DNA of 13,999 bases from Actinomycetota bacterium (GTDB lineage: Bacteria > Actinomycetota > Actinomycetes > Streptosporangiales > Streptosporangiaceae): NCBI GenBank assembly GCA_003168295.1, contig PMST01000537.1, positions 13,494 to 27,492 on the forward strand, in the 5' to 3' direction. The stretch's first letter is position 1. The number at the start of each line of letters is the position of its first letter. This document shows positions 6,787 to 13,578 of the stretch, piece by piece. Under the pieces are notes generated by a model. That model searched no databases. It had not been told where the DNA came from and worked only from the letters and a program-made list of their open reading frames with translations. A program made the position numbers and the translations under genes.

Positions 6787-7367
6787 CCGGAGAGCGCTGG
6801 ATTGTCGTCGGCCTCGGCAATCCGGGCCCGGAATACGCTGGCAACAGGCACAACGCGGGGCACATGGTGACCGCCAGGCTCGCCGAGACCGCTTGCGGGC
6901 CCGGCGTGCGCTTCAAAGCGCACCGGACGGGCAACGACATCGCCGAGGGCCGGCTCGCGGACGTTCCGGTCACGATCGCCTGGCCACGCTCGTACATGAA
7001 CCTGTCCGGCCGACCGGTCGCGGCCCTGGTGGCCTTCTACAAGATCCCGCCGGAACGGCTGGTGGTGATCCATGACGAGCTGGATATCCCGTTCGGTGCG
7101 GTGCGCCTCAAGCTCGGTGGCGGCGACAATGGTCACAACGGGCTCCGCTCTATCACGCAAGCGCTCGGGACCCGCGACTACTATCGGGTCAGGTTCGGCA
7201 TCGGCCGGCCGCCTGGCCGGATGGATGCCGCCGTCTACGTGCTGCGCGACTTCACCGCGGCCGAACGCAAGGACCTGCCGTTGTTCATCGAGCGCGGCGC
7301 CGATGCCACCGAAACCCTGATCGCCAAGGGGCTGGCCGCCGCCCAGAACACCTACCACACCGACTAG
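6783..7367 (+). CDS. pth: Peptidyl-tRNA hydrolase, apparently starting at CTG
   Basis: Releases tRNA from peptidyl-tRNAs that drop off ribosomes. Read from CTG 6783 the protein is 194 residues beginning [15 protein letters not shown], which is exactly the family N-terminus. Catalytic His is at 23 (in NRHNAG); other family residues are Asn13, Asn73 (SYMN), Asp98 (HDELD) and Asn119 (GHNGLRS). No ATG, GTG or TTG lies in frame between the in-frame stop at 6750 and ATG 6864. Starting at 6864 would delete GLGNPG and the catalytic His, leaving a 167-residue inactive product. CTG overlaps the rplY stop as CTGA, like the common ATGA coupling, so translation is probably re-initiated by ribosomes finishing rplY. 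A sequencing error at this base is the alternative. The stop TAG lies inside the repeat that follows. Confidence 0.93.
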   Translation: MTGERWIVVGLGNPGPEYAGNRHNAGHMVTARLAETACGPGVRFKAHRTGNDIAEGRLADVPVTIAWPRSYMNLSGRPVAALVAFYKIPPERLVVIHDELDIPFGAVRLKLGGGDNGHNGLRSITQALGTRDYYRVRFGIGRPPGRMDAAVYVLRDFTAAERKDLPLFIERGADATETLIAKGLAAAQNTYHTD

Positions 7368-7425
7368 CCCCCACCGACTAGGCCCTTACCGAATAGGCCG
7401 ACCGACTAGGCCCACCGAATAGGCC
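7359..7425 (+). repeat. Five-copy short tandem repeat ACCGAMTAGGCC across the pth stop
   Basis: Copies begin at 7359, 7373, 7388, 7401 and 7414 (periods 14, 15, 13, 13). The first copy is the end of pth itself (Thr-Asp-stop), and all contain TAG, alternating ACCGACTAG and ACCGAATAG. Together they place TAG in all three forward frames. The array ends where the cysQ ribosome site GAGGAG begins. Confidence 0.85.
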
Positions 7426-7443
7426 GAGGAGAGATCCAGCTCA

Positions 7444-8232
7444 ATGACACACGACGATCATGGCCTCGCCCGTGAGCTAGCTGAAGAGGCGGGCCGGGGC
7501 CTGCTCGAGCTGCGCGCCCGCGGCGGTTTTGGGGACGAGCCCGACGTGCTGCGTAAGGCGGGCGACCGGCTGTCGCACGAGTTCCTGGTCGCGGAGCTGG
7601 CCCGCCGCCGCCCGGGCGACGTGGTCCTGTCCGAGGAGGGCGCCGACGACCCCGCCCGGCTCACCGCGGAACGGGTCTGGATCGTCGACCCGCTCGACGG
7701 AACCAGGGAATTCGGTGAACCGGGCCGCACCGACTGGGCGGTTCACGTGGCCCTGTGGGAACGGCGCGAGGCCGAGGGGGCCGGCGACCTCACCGCGGGC
7801 GCGGTCGCCCTCCCGGCCCAGGGCCACGTGCTGTCCACGCTCGATCCGCCGCTCCCGGCGGATGAGCCGGCTGGCGAGTCGTCCAGGCGCTTGCGGGTCG
7901 TGGTTAGCCGGACGCGGGCACCACGGTTCGTTCAGGATATTTCTGAGCTGATTAGTGTGGAACTAGTACCATGGGGCTCAGCTGGGGCAAAGGTGGCGGC
8001 CGTCGTCCGCGGCGAGGCTGATGCCTATATCCACGGGGGCGGATTTTATGAATGGGATACGGCGGCGCCGGTGGCGGTCGCACGGGCGGCCGGTCTGCAT
8101 GCGTCCCGCATCGACGGATCGGCGCTTGCCTACAATCAGGTGGACCTCTTGATGCCAGATATTCTGGTGTGCCGACCCGCGCTTGCGGGTCCGCTACTGG
8201 AAGCGATCCGGGAAGTCACGCATGCGTCCTGA
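7444..8232 (+). CDS. cysQ: 3'(2'),5'-bisphosphate nucleotidase, CysQ-type inositol monophosphatase family
   Basis: Removes the 3'-phosphate from PAP (and may act on PAPS), recycling the by-product of PAPS reductase and sulfotransferases; needs Mg2+. The 262 residues show the family metal sites: LSEEGADD (62-69), DPLDGT (82-87) and WDTAAP (204-209), with the last motif followed by ARAAG as in the family. Length matches the family. ATG 7444 has GAGGAG (7426-7431) 12 bases upstream. It follows pth by 76 bases of repeat DNA and overlaps cysD by 11 bases, so it is the first gene of a cysQ-cysD-cysN operon. Substrate choice between PAP and inositol phosphates cannot be proven by motif, but the neighbours favour CysQ. 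Confidence 0.92.
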   Translation: MTHDDHGLARELAEEAGRGLLELRARGGFGDEPDVLRKAGDRLSHEFLVAELARRRPGDVVLSEEGADDPARLTAERVWIVDPLDGTREFGEPGRTDWAVHVALWERREAEGAGDLTAGAVALPAQGHVLSTLDPPLPADEPAGESSRRLRVVVSRTRAPRFVQDISELISVELVPWGSAGAKVAAVVRGEADAYIHGGGFYEWDTAAPVAVARAAGLHASRIDGSALAYNQVDLLMPDILVCRPALAGPLLEAIREVTHAS

Positions 8233-9133
8233 CTATCAGATGTCTCAGCTCGACGTCCTCGAGTCCGAGGCCATCCACATCATGCGCGAGGTCGGTGCCG
8301 AGTTCGAGCGGCCGGTGCTGCTGTTCTCCGGTGGCAAGGACTCGATCGTGATGCTGGCCCTCGCGGAAAAGGCGTTCTGGCCGGCCCGGATTCCGTTCCC
8401 CGTCATGCACGTGGACACCGGGCATAACTTCCCCGAGGTGATCGAGTTCCGCGATCGCCGGGTGGCCGAGCTCAGCGTCCGGCTGATCGTGGCGTCGGTG
8501 CAGGAATCCATCGACACGGGCCGGGTTGCCGAGGAGACCGGCAGGCACGCGAGCAGGAACCGGCTGCAGACGGTGACCCTGCTCGACGCCATCGAGGAGC
8601 ACCGGTTCGACGCGCTGTTCGGCGGCGCGCGCCGGGACGAGGAGAAGGCCAGGGCGAAGGAACGGGTGTTCTCCTTCCGGGACGAGTTCGGCCAGTGGGA
8701 CCCCAAGAACCAGCGGCCCGAACTGTGGAACCTGTACAACACCCGGCTGCACCGGGGTGAGCACATCCGGGTGTTCCCGCTGTCCAACTGGACCGAGCTT
8801 GACGTCTGGTCCTACATCGAGCGGGAGAAGCTGGACATCCCGTCCATCTACTACGCGCACCAGCGGCAGGTGTTCGAGCGGGACGGCCTGCTGCTGGCCG
8901 ACAACCCGCACGTGCCGCGGGGCGAGGACGAGCCGCTGTTCACCGCCACGGTGCGGTACCGGACGGTGGGCGACATGACCGGCACCGGGGCGGTCTCCTC
9001 CACGGCCGCCACGGTGGCCGAGGTCATCGCGGAGGTGGCGGCGACCCGGATCACCGAGCGCGGCCAGACCCGCGGCGACGACCGGGTCAGTGAGGCGGCG
9101 ATGGAAGATCGCAAGCGCGAGGGGTACTTCTGA
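8222..9133 (+). CDS. cysD: Sulfate adenylyltransferase small subunit
   Basis: Adenylates sulfate with ATP to APS, together with the CysN GTPase. The protein is 303 residues with the PP-loop SGGKDS at 36-41, HVDTGHNFPEV at 63-73, GGARRDEEKARAKERVFS at 134-151 and WNLYN at 169-173, and it ends REGYF as the family usually does. ATG 8222 is chosen because it has GGGAAG six bases upstream and gives the usual length; TTG 8183 would reach 50 bases into cysQ. It overlaps cysQ by 11 bases and cysN by one (TGATG), implying tight translational coupling and equal subunit supply. Confidence 0.96.
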   Translation: MRPDYQMSQLDVLESEAIHIMREVGAEFERPVLLFSGGKDSIVMLALAEKAFWPARIPFPVMHVDTGHNFPEVIEFRDRRVAELSVRLIVASVQESIDTGRVAEETGRHASRNRLQTVTLLDAIEEHRFDALFGGARRDEEKARAKERVFSFRDEFGQWDPKNQRPELWNLYNTRLHRGEHIRVFPLSNWTELDVWSYIEREKLDIPSIYYAHQRQVFERDGLLLADNPHVPRGEDEPLFTATVRYRTVGDMTGTGAVSSTAATVAEVIAEVAATRITERGQTRGDDRVSEAAMEDRKREGYF

Positions 9134-10449
9134 TGGACGCTGTTAGCCCGGGGCGGATGAACCCTCAAGCCCCCGCAACCCCCCGCATGGACATCATGCG
9201 GTTCGCCACCGCCGGTTCGGTCGATGACGGCAAGTCGACGTTGATCGGGCGACTGCTATACGACTCCAAGTCGATCTTCTCCGACCAGCTGGAAGCGGTC
9301 GAGCGGACCAGCCGGGACCGGGGCGAGGACTACACGAACCTGGCCCTGCTGACCGACGGGCTGCGGGCCGAGCGGGAGCAGGGCATCACGATCGACGTCG
9401 CCTACCGGTACTTCGCGACGCCCCGGCGCAAGTTCATCATCGCCGACACCCCGGGCCACATCCAGTACACGCGCAACATGGTCACCGGCGCGTCCACGGC
9501 CGACCTCGCCGTGGTGCTGGTCGACGCCCGCAACGGGCTCACCGAGCAGTCGCGGCGGCACGCGTTCCTCGCCACCTTGCTGCGGGTGCCGCACATGGTG
9601 CTCGCGGTGAACAAGATGGACCTCGTCGACTACAAGGCCGAGGTGTTTGACCAGATCTGCGAGGAGTTCTCCGCCTTCGCCGCCCGGCTGGATATCGGCG
9701 ACCTGACCTTCATCCCGATGTCCGCGCTGCACGGCGACAACGTGGTGGACCGGTCGGCCAACATGACCTGGTACGACGGGCCCTCGCTGCTGCACCACCT
9801 GGAGCACGTGCACATCGCGTCGGACCGCAACCTGATCGACGTCCGCTTCCCGGTGCAGTACGTCATCCGGCCGCACGCCGCCACCGACGCCGAGCTGCAC
9901 GACTACCGCGGTTACGCGGGCCAGGTGGCAGGCGGCGTGCTCAAGCCGGGCGATGAGGTAATGCACCTGCCGTCCGGCTTCGCCACCCACGTGCGGCGAA
10001 TAGAGCAGAGTGGCCTTGAGGTGCCCGAGGCGTTCGCGCCCATGTCGGTGACGCTGCTGCTCGACGACGACGTGGACATCTCCCGGGGCGACATGATCTG
10101 CCGCCCGAACAACCGCCCGGCCGCCGCCCAGGACATCGAGGCGATGGTGTGCTGGATGTCGTCGGACCAAGTGCTGGCGCGGCGCAGCCGGATCATCGTG
10201 AAGCACACCTCGCGGACGGTCAAGGCGATCGTCACCGACCTGCACTACCGGATCGACGTGAACACGCTGCACCGCGACGAGGCGGCGACGCAGCTGAGCC
10301 TGAACGAGATCGGCCGGGTCCGGCTCCGGCTCACCCAGCCCATCTTCTGCGATCCCTACACCAGGAACCGCACCACCGGCGGCCTCATCTTCATGGACGA
10401 GGCCACGAACGCCACCGTGGGCGCGGCCATGATCACCGAGGCCAGCTGA
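9133..10449 (+). CDS. cysN: Sulfate adenylyltransferase large subunit (GTPase), without APS kinase domain
   Basis: An EF-Tu-like GTPase subunit that drives APS formation by CysD. Of 438 residues, G1 is GSVDDGKST (28-36), the switch region has GITI (84-87), G3 is DTPGH (105-109) and G4 is NKMD (160-163). Beta-barrel domains fill the rest, ending IFMDEATNATVGAAMI. Many actinobacteria have a CysNC fusion of about 610-640 residues with a C-terminal APS kinase; this protein stops after the GTPase and barrel domains, with a strong terminator following, so no APS kinase is encoded here. ATG 9133 has GAGGGG eight bases upstream. The first 18 residues before MDIMRFATAG are a non-conserved extension, so ATG 9157 or 9187 are alternative starts. 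Confidence 0.96.
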   Translation: MDAVSPGRMNPQAPATPRMDIMRFATAGSVDDGKSTLIGRLLYDSKSIFSDQLEAVERTSRDRGEDYTNLALLTDGLRAEREQGITIDVAYRYFATPRRKFIIADTPGHIQYTRNMVTGASTADLAVVLVDARNGLTEQSRRHAFLATLLRVPHMVLAVNKMDLVDYKAEVFDQICEEFSAFAARLDIGDLTFIPMSALHGDNVVDRSANMTWYDGPSLLHHLEHVHIASDRNLIDVRFPVQYVIRPHAATDAELHDYRGYAGQVAGGVLKPGDEVMHLPSGFATHVRRIEQSGLEVPEAFAPMSVTLLLDDDVDISRGDMICRPNNRPAAAQDIEAMVCWMSSDQVLARRSRIIVKHTSRTVKAIVTDLHYRIDVNTLHRDEAATQLSLNEIGRVRLRLTQPIFCDPYTRNRTTGGLIFMDEATNATVGAAMITEAS

Positions 10450-10454
10450 CCAGA

Positions 10455-10501
10455 GATTGTGTGCAGGCACCCCCCGGCCGCAGGGGTAGCTGCACACGAT
10501 C
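10455..10501 (+). terminator. Terminator hairpin of the cysQDN operon
   Basis: GATTGTGTGCAG (10455-10466) pairs with CTGCACACGATC (10490-10501) over 12 bp with one G-T pair. Inside it ACCCC (10469-10473) can pair with GGGGT (10483-10487). It begins six bases after the cysN stop; no long T run follows. Confidence 0.75.
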
Positions 10502-10540
10502 ATGTCCTTTCCGGCTAGGGATCGCGGAGCAGGGCTGGGG

Positions 10541-10546
10541 TAGGGT
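10541..10546 (+). promoter_or_regulatory. Candidate -10 element (TAGGGT) for the S9 peptidase gene
   Basis: TAGGGT fits TAnnnT and lies 36 bases upstream of GTG 10583, allowing a leader of about 30 bases that includes the ribosome site GGGAG (10573-10577). A new promoter is expected here after the cysN terminator. No clear -35 is seen. Confidence 0.3.
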
Positions 10547-10582
10547 CCGAATCGCGGCTTATCGACCTAACCGGGAGCGATT

Positions 10583-12736
10583 GTGAGCGCTGATACTCCT
10601 GCCGAGGGCGGCAGGGCCACGGACCCGCCGACCCCGTTCGCCGACCTCGGTGCGTTCGTGGCGATACCGCGGGTCGGGGCGCTGCGGCTGTCCCCGGACG
10701 GCGACTGGCTGGCCGCGACCGTGCAGACGCTGAGCCCGGACGCCAAGAAGTACCTGACCAGCATCTGGCGGATCGACCCGCAGGGCGGCCCGGCCCGGCG
10801 GCTGACCAGGTCGGCGGAGGGGGAGGGCAGCCCGCGTTTCCTGCCCGACTCCTCGCTGCTGTTCACCTCCAAGCGGCCGGACCCCGGCGCGGGCAAGGCC
10901 CGGCCGGAGCCCGGCGGGGACATGAGCTCACTCTGGCTGCTCCCGTCCGCCGGAGGCGAGGCCAGGGTGGTCGCGGGCCCGCCTGGCGGCGTCGCAGGCG
11001 CAGAGGTAGCCAGGGACACCGGAACCATCGTCGTCGCCTCGCCGGTGCTGCCGGGGGCCGAGGGAAACAGCGCCGCGGACGACGCCCGGCGGCGCCAGGA
11101 GCGTAACGACGCTGGGATCAGCGCCATCTTGCACGAGTCAGCTCCGGTCAGGTTCTGGGACCACGACCTCGGACCGGACCAGGTCAGGCTCTTCGCCGCC
11201 GACCCGGATCTCCTCCCGCAGGCCGGCCTCGACTGGGCCGGCCGGGATGAACAGGGCGGGGGCGCCGCGGAGTCCGGGGAGGCGACGGAGTTCGCCGGGC
11301 TGCGCGACCTGACACCGGAGCCGGGCCGGGCGCTGGACGGGCAGGCCTTCGAGCTGACGCCCGACGGCACGTCGCTCATCACCGGATGGTGGCAGTGGGA
11401 CCCCGCCGGGGAGTCGCACAGCGAGCTGGTGATGATCGACGTGGCCAGCGGCAAGCGGCGGGTGCTGCTCAGCGTGCCCGAGTTCGACTTCTCCAGCCCG
11501 CGGGTCTCACCGGACGGGCGGTCCATCGTGTGCGCCCGTGAAACCCACGCCACCCCCGACCGGCCCACCGATGAAACCCTGGTCGTGCTCGGCGTCGACG
11601 GTTCGGGTGAGTCGGGTGAGTCGGGCCGTGATCTGGTACCCGGGATGGACCGGTGGCCGCAAGAGCCGGCCTGGTCGCCCGATTCGCGCTCGCTGTACTT
11701 CGCCGCCGATGACGGCGGCCGGCGGCCGGTGTTCCGGGTTGACGTCGAGACGGGCGGCCTCACCCGGGTGACCGGTGATGACGGCGCGTACACCGAGCTG
11801 AACGTCGCACCGGACGGCCGGTACCTGTACGCGCTGCGGGCCACGGTGGCCAGCCCGCCGACCCCGGTCCGCATCGACCTGAAGACCGGGGGCGAGCCGG
11901 CCCCCTTGGAATGCCCCGGCGTCCCGCTTGCGCTGCCCGGGCGGCTTGAGGAGGTCGAGGCCAGCGCCGAGGACGGTCAGCGGATCAGGTCGTGGCTGGT
12001 CCTGCCGGAAACCGCATCCGCGAGCAGCCCGGCACCGCTGCTGCTCTGGGTGCACGGCGGCCCGATGAGCAGCTGGAATTCCTGGTCATGGCGGTGGAAC
12101 CCGTGGCTGATGGCCGCCCGCGGCTACGCCGTGCTGCTGCCCGATCCGGCGCTGTCCACCGGCTACGGCCAGGAGTTCATCGCCCGCGCCCACCATCAAT
12201 GGGGAGCCAGGCCCTTCGCCGACATCATGGCCGCGACCGACTCCGTGGCGGCCCGCCCGGACATCGACGCGGACCGGGTCGCCATGATGGGGGGCTCCTA
12301 CGGCGGCTACATGGCGAACTGGATGGCCGGCCATACGGACCGGTTCAAGGCGATCGTGAGCCACGCCGGGTTGTGGATGCTTGACCAGATGTTCGGCACC
12401 ACCGACCACCCGATGTTCTGGCGGCCGCAATTCGGGGATCCGCTGACCAACCCGGAGATGTACCAGGAGAACTCGCCGCACCTGCACATCACCGAGATCC
12501 GCACGCCGATTCTGGTCATTCACGGCAACAAGGACTACCGGGTGCCGATCTCCGAGGCGCTGCGGCTCTGGTGGGACCTGTCCAGTCACCAGGTGGAGGC
12601 CAAGTTCTTGTACTTCCCCGACGAGAACCACTGGATCCTCACCCCGGGCAACGCGCGGATCTGGTACGAGACGGTGTTCGCCTTCCTGGCCGGGCACGTG
12701 CTAGGCCAGCCCTGGCAGCGCCCGGCATTGCTCTAG
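10583..12736 (+). CDS. S9 family serine peptidase (prolyl oligopeptidase / acylaminoacyl-peptidase type)
   Basis: A cytoplasmic alpha/beta-hydrolase that cleaves short peptides. Of 717 residues, the N-terminal half (about 20-450) is a beta-propeller with repeated LSPDG, VSPDGRS, WSPDSRS and VAPDGRY blade motifs. The C-terminal half (about 460-705) is the catalytic domain, with oxyanion-hole HGGP (491-494), nucleophile Ser572 in GGSYGG, Asp651 in HGNKDYRVP and His683 in ENHW. The triad is complete and the length normal for S9C enzymes. No signal peptide is visible. GTG 10583 has GGGAG five bases upstream. A short in-frame duplication gives GSGESGESG (340-348) in a propeller loop. It stands between two terminated or separately promoted units; nothing links it to sulfate or quinone metabolism. 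Confidence 0.93.
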   Translation: MSADTPAEGGRATDPPTPFADLGAFVAIPRVGALRLSPDGDWLAATVQTLSPDAKKYLTSIWRIDPQGGPARRLTRSAEGEGSPRFLPDSSLLFTSKRPDPGAGKARPEPGGDMSSLWLLPSAGGEARVVAGPPGGVAGAEVARDTGTIVVASPVLPGAEGNSAADDARRRQERNDAGISAILHESAPVRFWDHDLGPDQVRLFAADPDLLPQAGLDWAGRDEQGGGAAESGEATEFAGLRDLTPEPGRALDGQAFELTPDGTSLITGWWQWDPAGESHSELVMIDVASGKRRVLLSVPEFDFSSPRVSPDGRSIVCARETHATPDRPTDETLVVLGVDGSGESGESGRDLVPGMDRWPQEPAWSPDSRSLYFAADDGGRRPVFRVDVETGGLTRVTGDDGAYTELNVAPDGRYLYALRATVASPPTPVRIDLKTGGEPAPLECPGVPLALPGRLEEVEASAEDGQRIRSWLVLPETASASSPAPLLLWVHGGPMSSWNSWSWRWNPWLMAARGYAVLLPDPALSTGYGQEFIARAHHQWGARPFADIMAATDSVAARPDIDADRVAMMGGSYGGYMANWMAGHTDRFKAIVSHAGLWMLDQMFGTTDHPMFWRPQFGDPLTNPEMYQENSPHLHITEIRTPILVIHGNKDYRVPISEALRLWWDLSSHQVEAKFLYFPDENHWILTPGNARIWYETVFAFLAGHVLGQPWQRPALL

Positions 12737-12741
12737 CCCCG

Positions 12742-12747
12742 TAGGGT
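12742..12747 (+). promoter_or_regulatory. -10 element placed for a leaderless menG transcript
   Basis: TAGGGT is followed by six bases and then ATG 12754. In actinobacteria transcription commonly starts about seven bases after TAnnnT, which would place +1 on the A of the start codon. There is no good Shine-Dalgarno site at usual spacing, consistent with a leaderless mRNA. Confidence 0.5.
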
Positions 12748-12753
12748 GACTCC

Positions 12754-13488
12754 ATGGCCCGTGCCCACCTGGACAAGCGCCCTGGCGACGTCGCGGCGAT
12801 GTTCGACGCGATCGCGGGTCGCTATGACCTGCTGAACGACATCCTGTCCGCGGGTCAGGTCAGGCTGTGGCGGCGCGCCGTGGCCCGGATCACCGCGGCC
12901 GGCCTTTCCGAGCGCGTGCTTGATCTGGCGGCGGGTACCGGCACCTCCTCGCTGACCTTCACCGCCACCGGTGCCGACTGCGTGGCCTGCGATTTCTCGC
13001 TGGGCATGCTCCGGGCCGGCCGGTCCCGGCTGGCCCGGTCCGGCCAGCAAGACGGCCAGTTGCGCGATGGCCGGGGACGTGTTGGCTTCGTGGCCGGCGA
13101 CGCGCTCCGGCTGCCGTTCGCCGACGGGGCGTTCGACGCGGTGACGATCTCATTCGGGCTGCGGAACGTGGCCAGCCCCGGCGCTGCCCTGGCCGAGATG
13201 CGCCGGGTGACCCGCCCGGGCGGGCGGCTGGTGGTATGTGAGTTCAGCACGATCACGATTGCCCCGGTCGATAAGCTTTACCGGCGGTACCTGCTCAATA
13301 TCCTGCCCGCGATCGCCCGGCGGACCGCCCGCAGCCCGGAAGCCTACGAATACCTGGCCGAGTCGATCACGGACTGGCCGGCTCAGCGTGAGCTGGCCGG
13401 CCTGATCGAGGCGGCCGGCTGGTCCGCGGTACGGTGGCGCGACCTGAGCCTGGGCGTGGTCGCCGTGCACGTGGCCCGGCGGAGCTGA
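12754..13488 (+). CDS. menG: Demethylmenaquinone methyltransferase
   Basis: Transfers a methyl group from SAM to demethylmenaquinone, the last step of menaquinone synthesis. The 244 residues show UbiE/MenG signature 1, [20 protein letters not shown] (13-32), the SAM-binding motif LDLAAGTG (56-63), ISFGLRN (131-137) and [15 protein letters not shown] (149-163). These are characteristic of UbiE/MenG, and actinobacteria use menaquinone, hence menG rather than ubiE. ATG 12754 lies 17 bases after the peptidase stop and has a leaderless-type -10. The next gene, a geranylgeranyl-reductase-family flavoprotein, acts on the same quinone in related organisms. Confidence 0.95.
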   Translation: MARAHLDKRPGDVAAMFDAIAGRYDLLNDILSAGQVRLWRRAVARITAAGLSERVLDLAAGTGTSSLTFTATGADCVACDFSLGMLRAGRSRLARSGQQDGQLRDGRGRVGFVAGDALRLPFADGAFDAVTISFGLRNVASPGAALAEMRRVTRPGGRLVVCEFSTITIAPVDKLYRRYLLNILPAIARRTARSPEAYEYLAESITDWPAQRELAGLIEAAGWSAVRWRDLSLGVVAVHVARRS

Positions 13489-13517
13489 CCCGAAGGAAAG
13501 CCGGGGCCGGCTGGGTC

Positions 13518-13523
13518 TAAACT
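13518..13523 (+). promoter_or_regulatory. -10 element (TAAACT) upstream of the reductase gene
   Basis: TAAACT fits TAnnnT, in an otherwise GC-rich gap after menG. A start near 13530 would put the TTGTGAA-N4-TTCACAA operator just downstream of +1, where a bound repressor would block transcription. The -35 region is not recognisable. Confidence 0.5.
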
Positions 13524-13536
13524 GATGGCAAAACAT

Positions 13537-13554
13537 TTGTGAAGCGGTTCACAA
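13537..13554 (+). promoter_or_regulatory. Rex-type operator (possibly Crp-type), perfect palindrome
   Basis: TTGTGAA (13537-13543), GCGG, TTCACAA (13548-13554): all 14 arm bases are symmetrical and match the known Rex consensus TTGTGAA-N4-TTCACAA. Rex is the NADH/NAD+-sensing repressor of respiratory genes in actinobacteria and other Gram-positives. The inner TGTGA-N6-TCACA also satisfies the Crp family consensus. The respiratory-quinone gene context favours Rex. Confidence 0.75.
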
Positions 13555-13560
13555 GACATT

Positions 13561-13578
13561 ATGGATCTGACCAAGTGA
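13561..13578 (+). other. Possible five-codon leader ORF overlapping the reductase start
   Basis: ATG GAT CTG ACC AAG TGA (MDLTK) ends in TGA overlapping the GTG start of the next gene as GTGA. The reductase has only a poor ribosome site of its own (GGAT 13563-13566), so coupling through this mini-ORF is possible. It could equally be chance. Confidence 0.25.

Noticed and set aside
6864..7367. Short pth from ATG 6864
   Set aside because: It lacks GLGNPG and the catalytic His, both encoded directly upstream in the same open frame.
7359..7425. CRISPR array
   Set aside because: The units are about 12 bases with spacers of one to three bases; there are no unique spacers and no cas genes.
8183..8221. 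Extended cysD start at TTG 8183
   Set aside because: It would overlap cysQ by 50 bases and add a non-family extension; ATG 8222 has a well-spaced ribosome site and gives normal length.
9256..10503. 415-codon open frame on the minus strand
   Set aside because: It is antisense to cysN with His/Val/Gly-rich translation and no family resemblance.
10567..11874. 435-codon open frame on the minus strand
   Set aside because: It lies opposite the S9 peptidase, has Ser/Pro/Arg-rich low-complexity translation and no recognisable motif; a mirror of GC-rich codon use.
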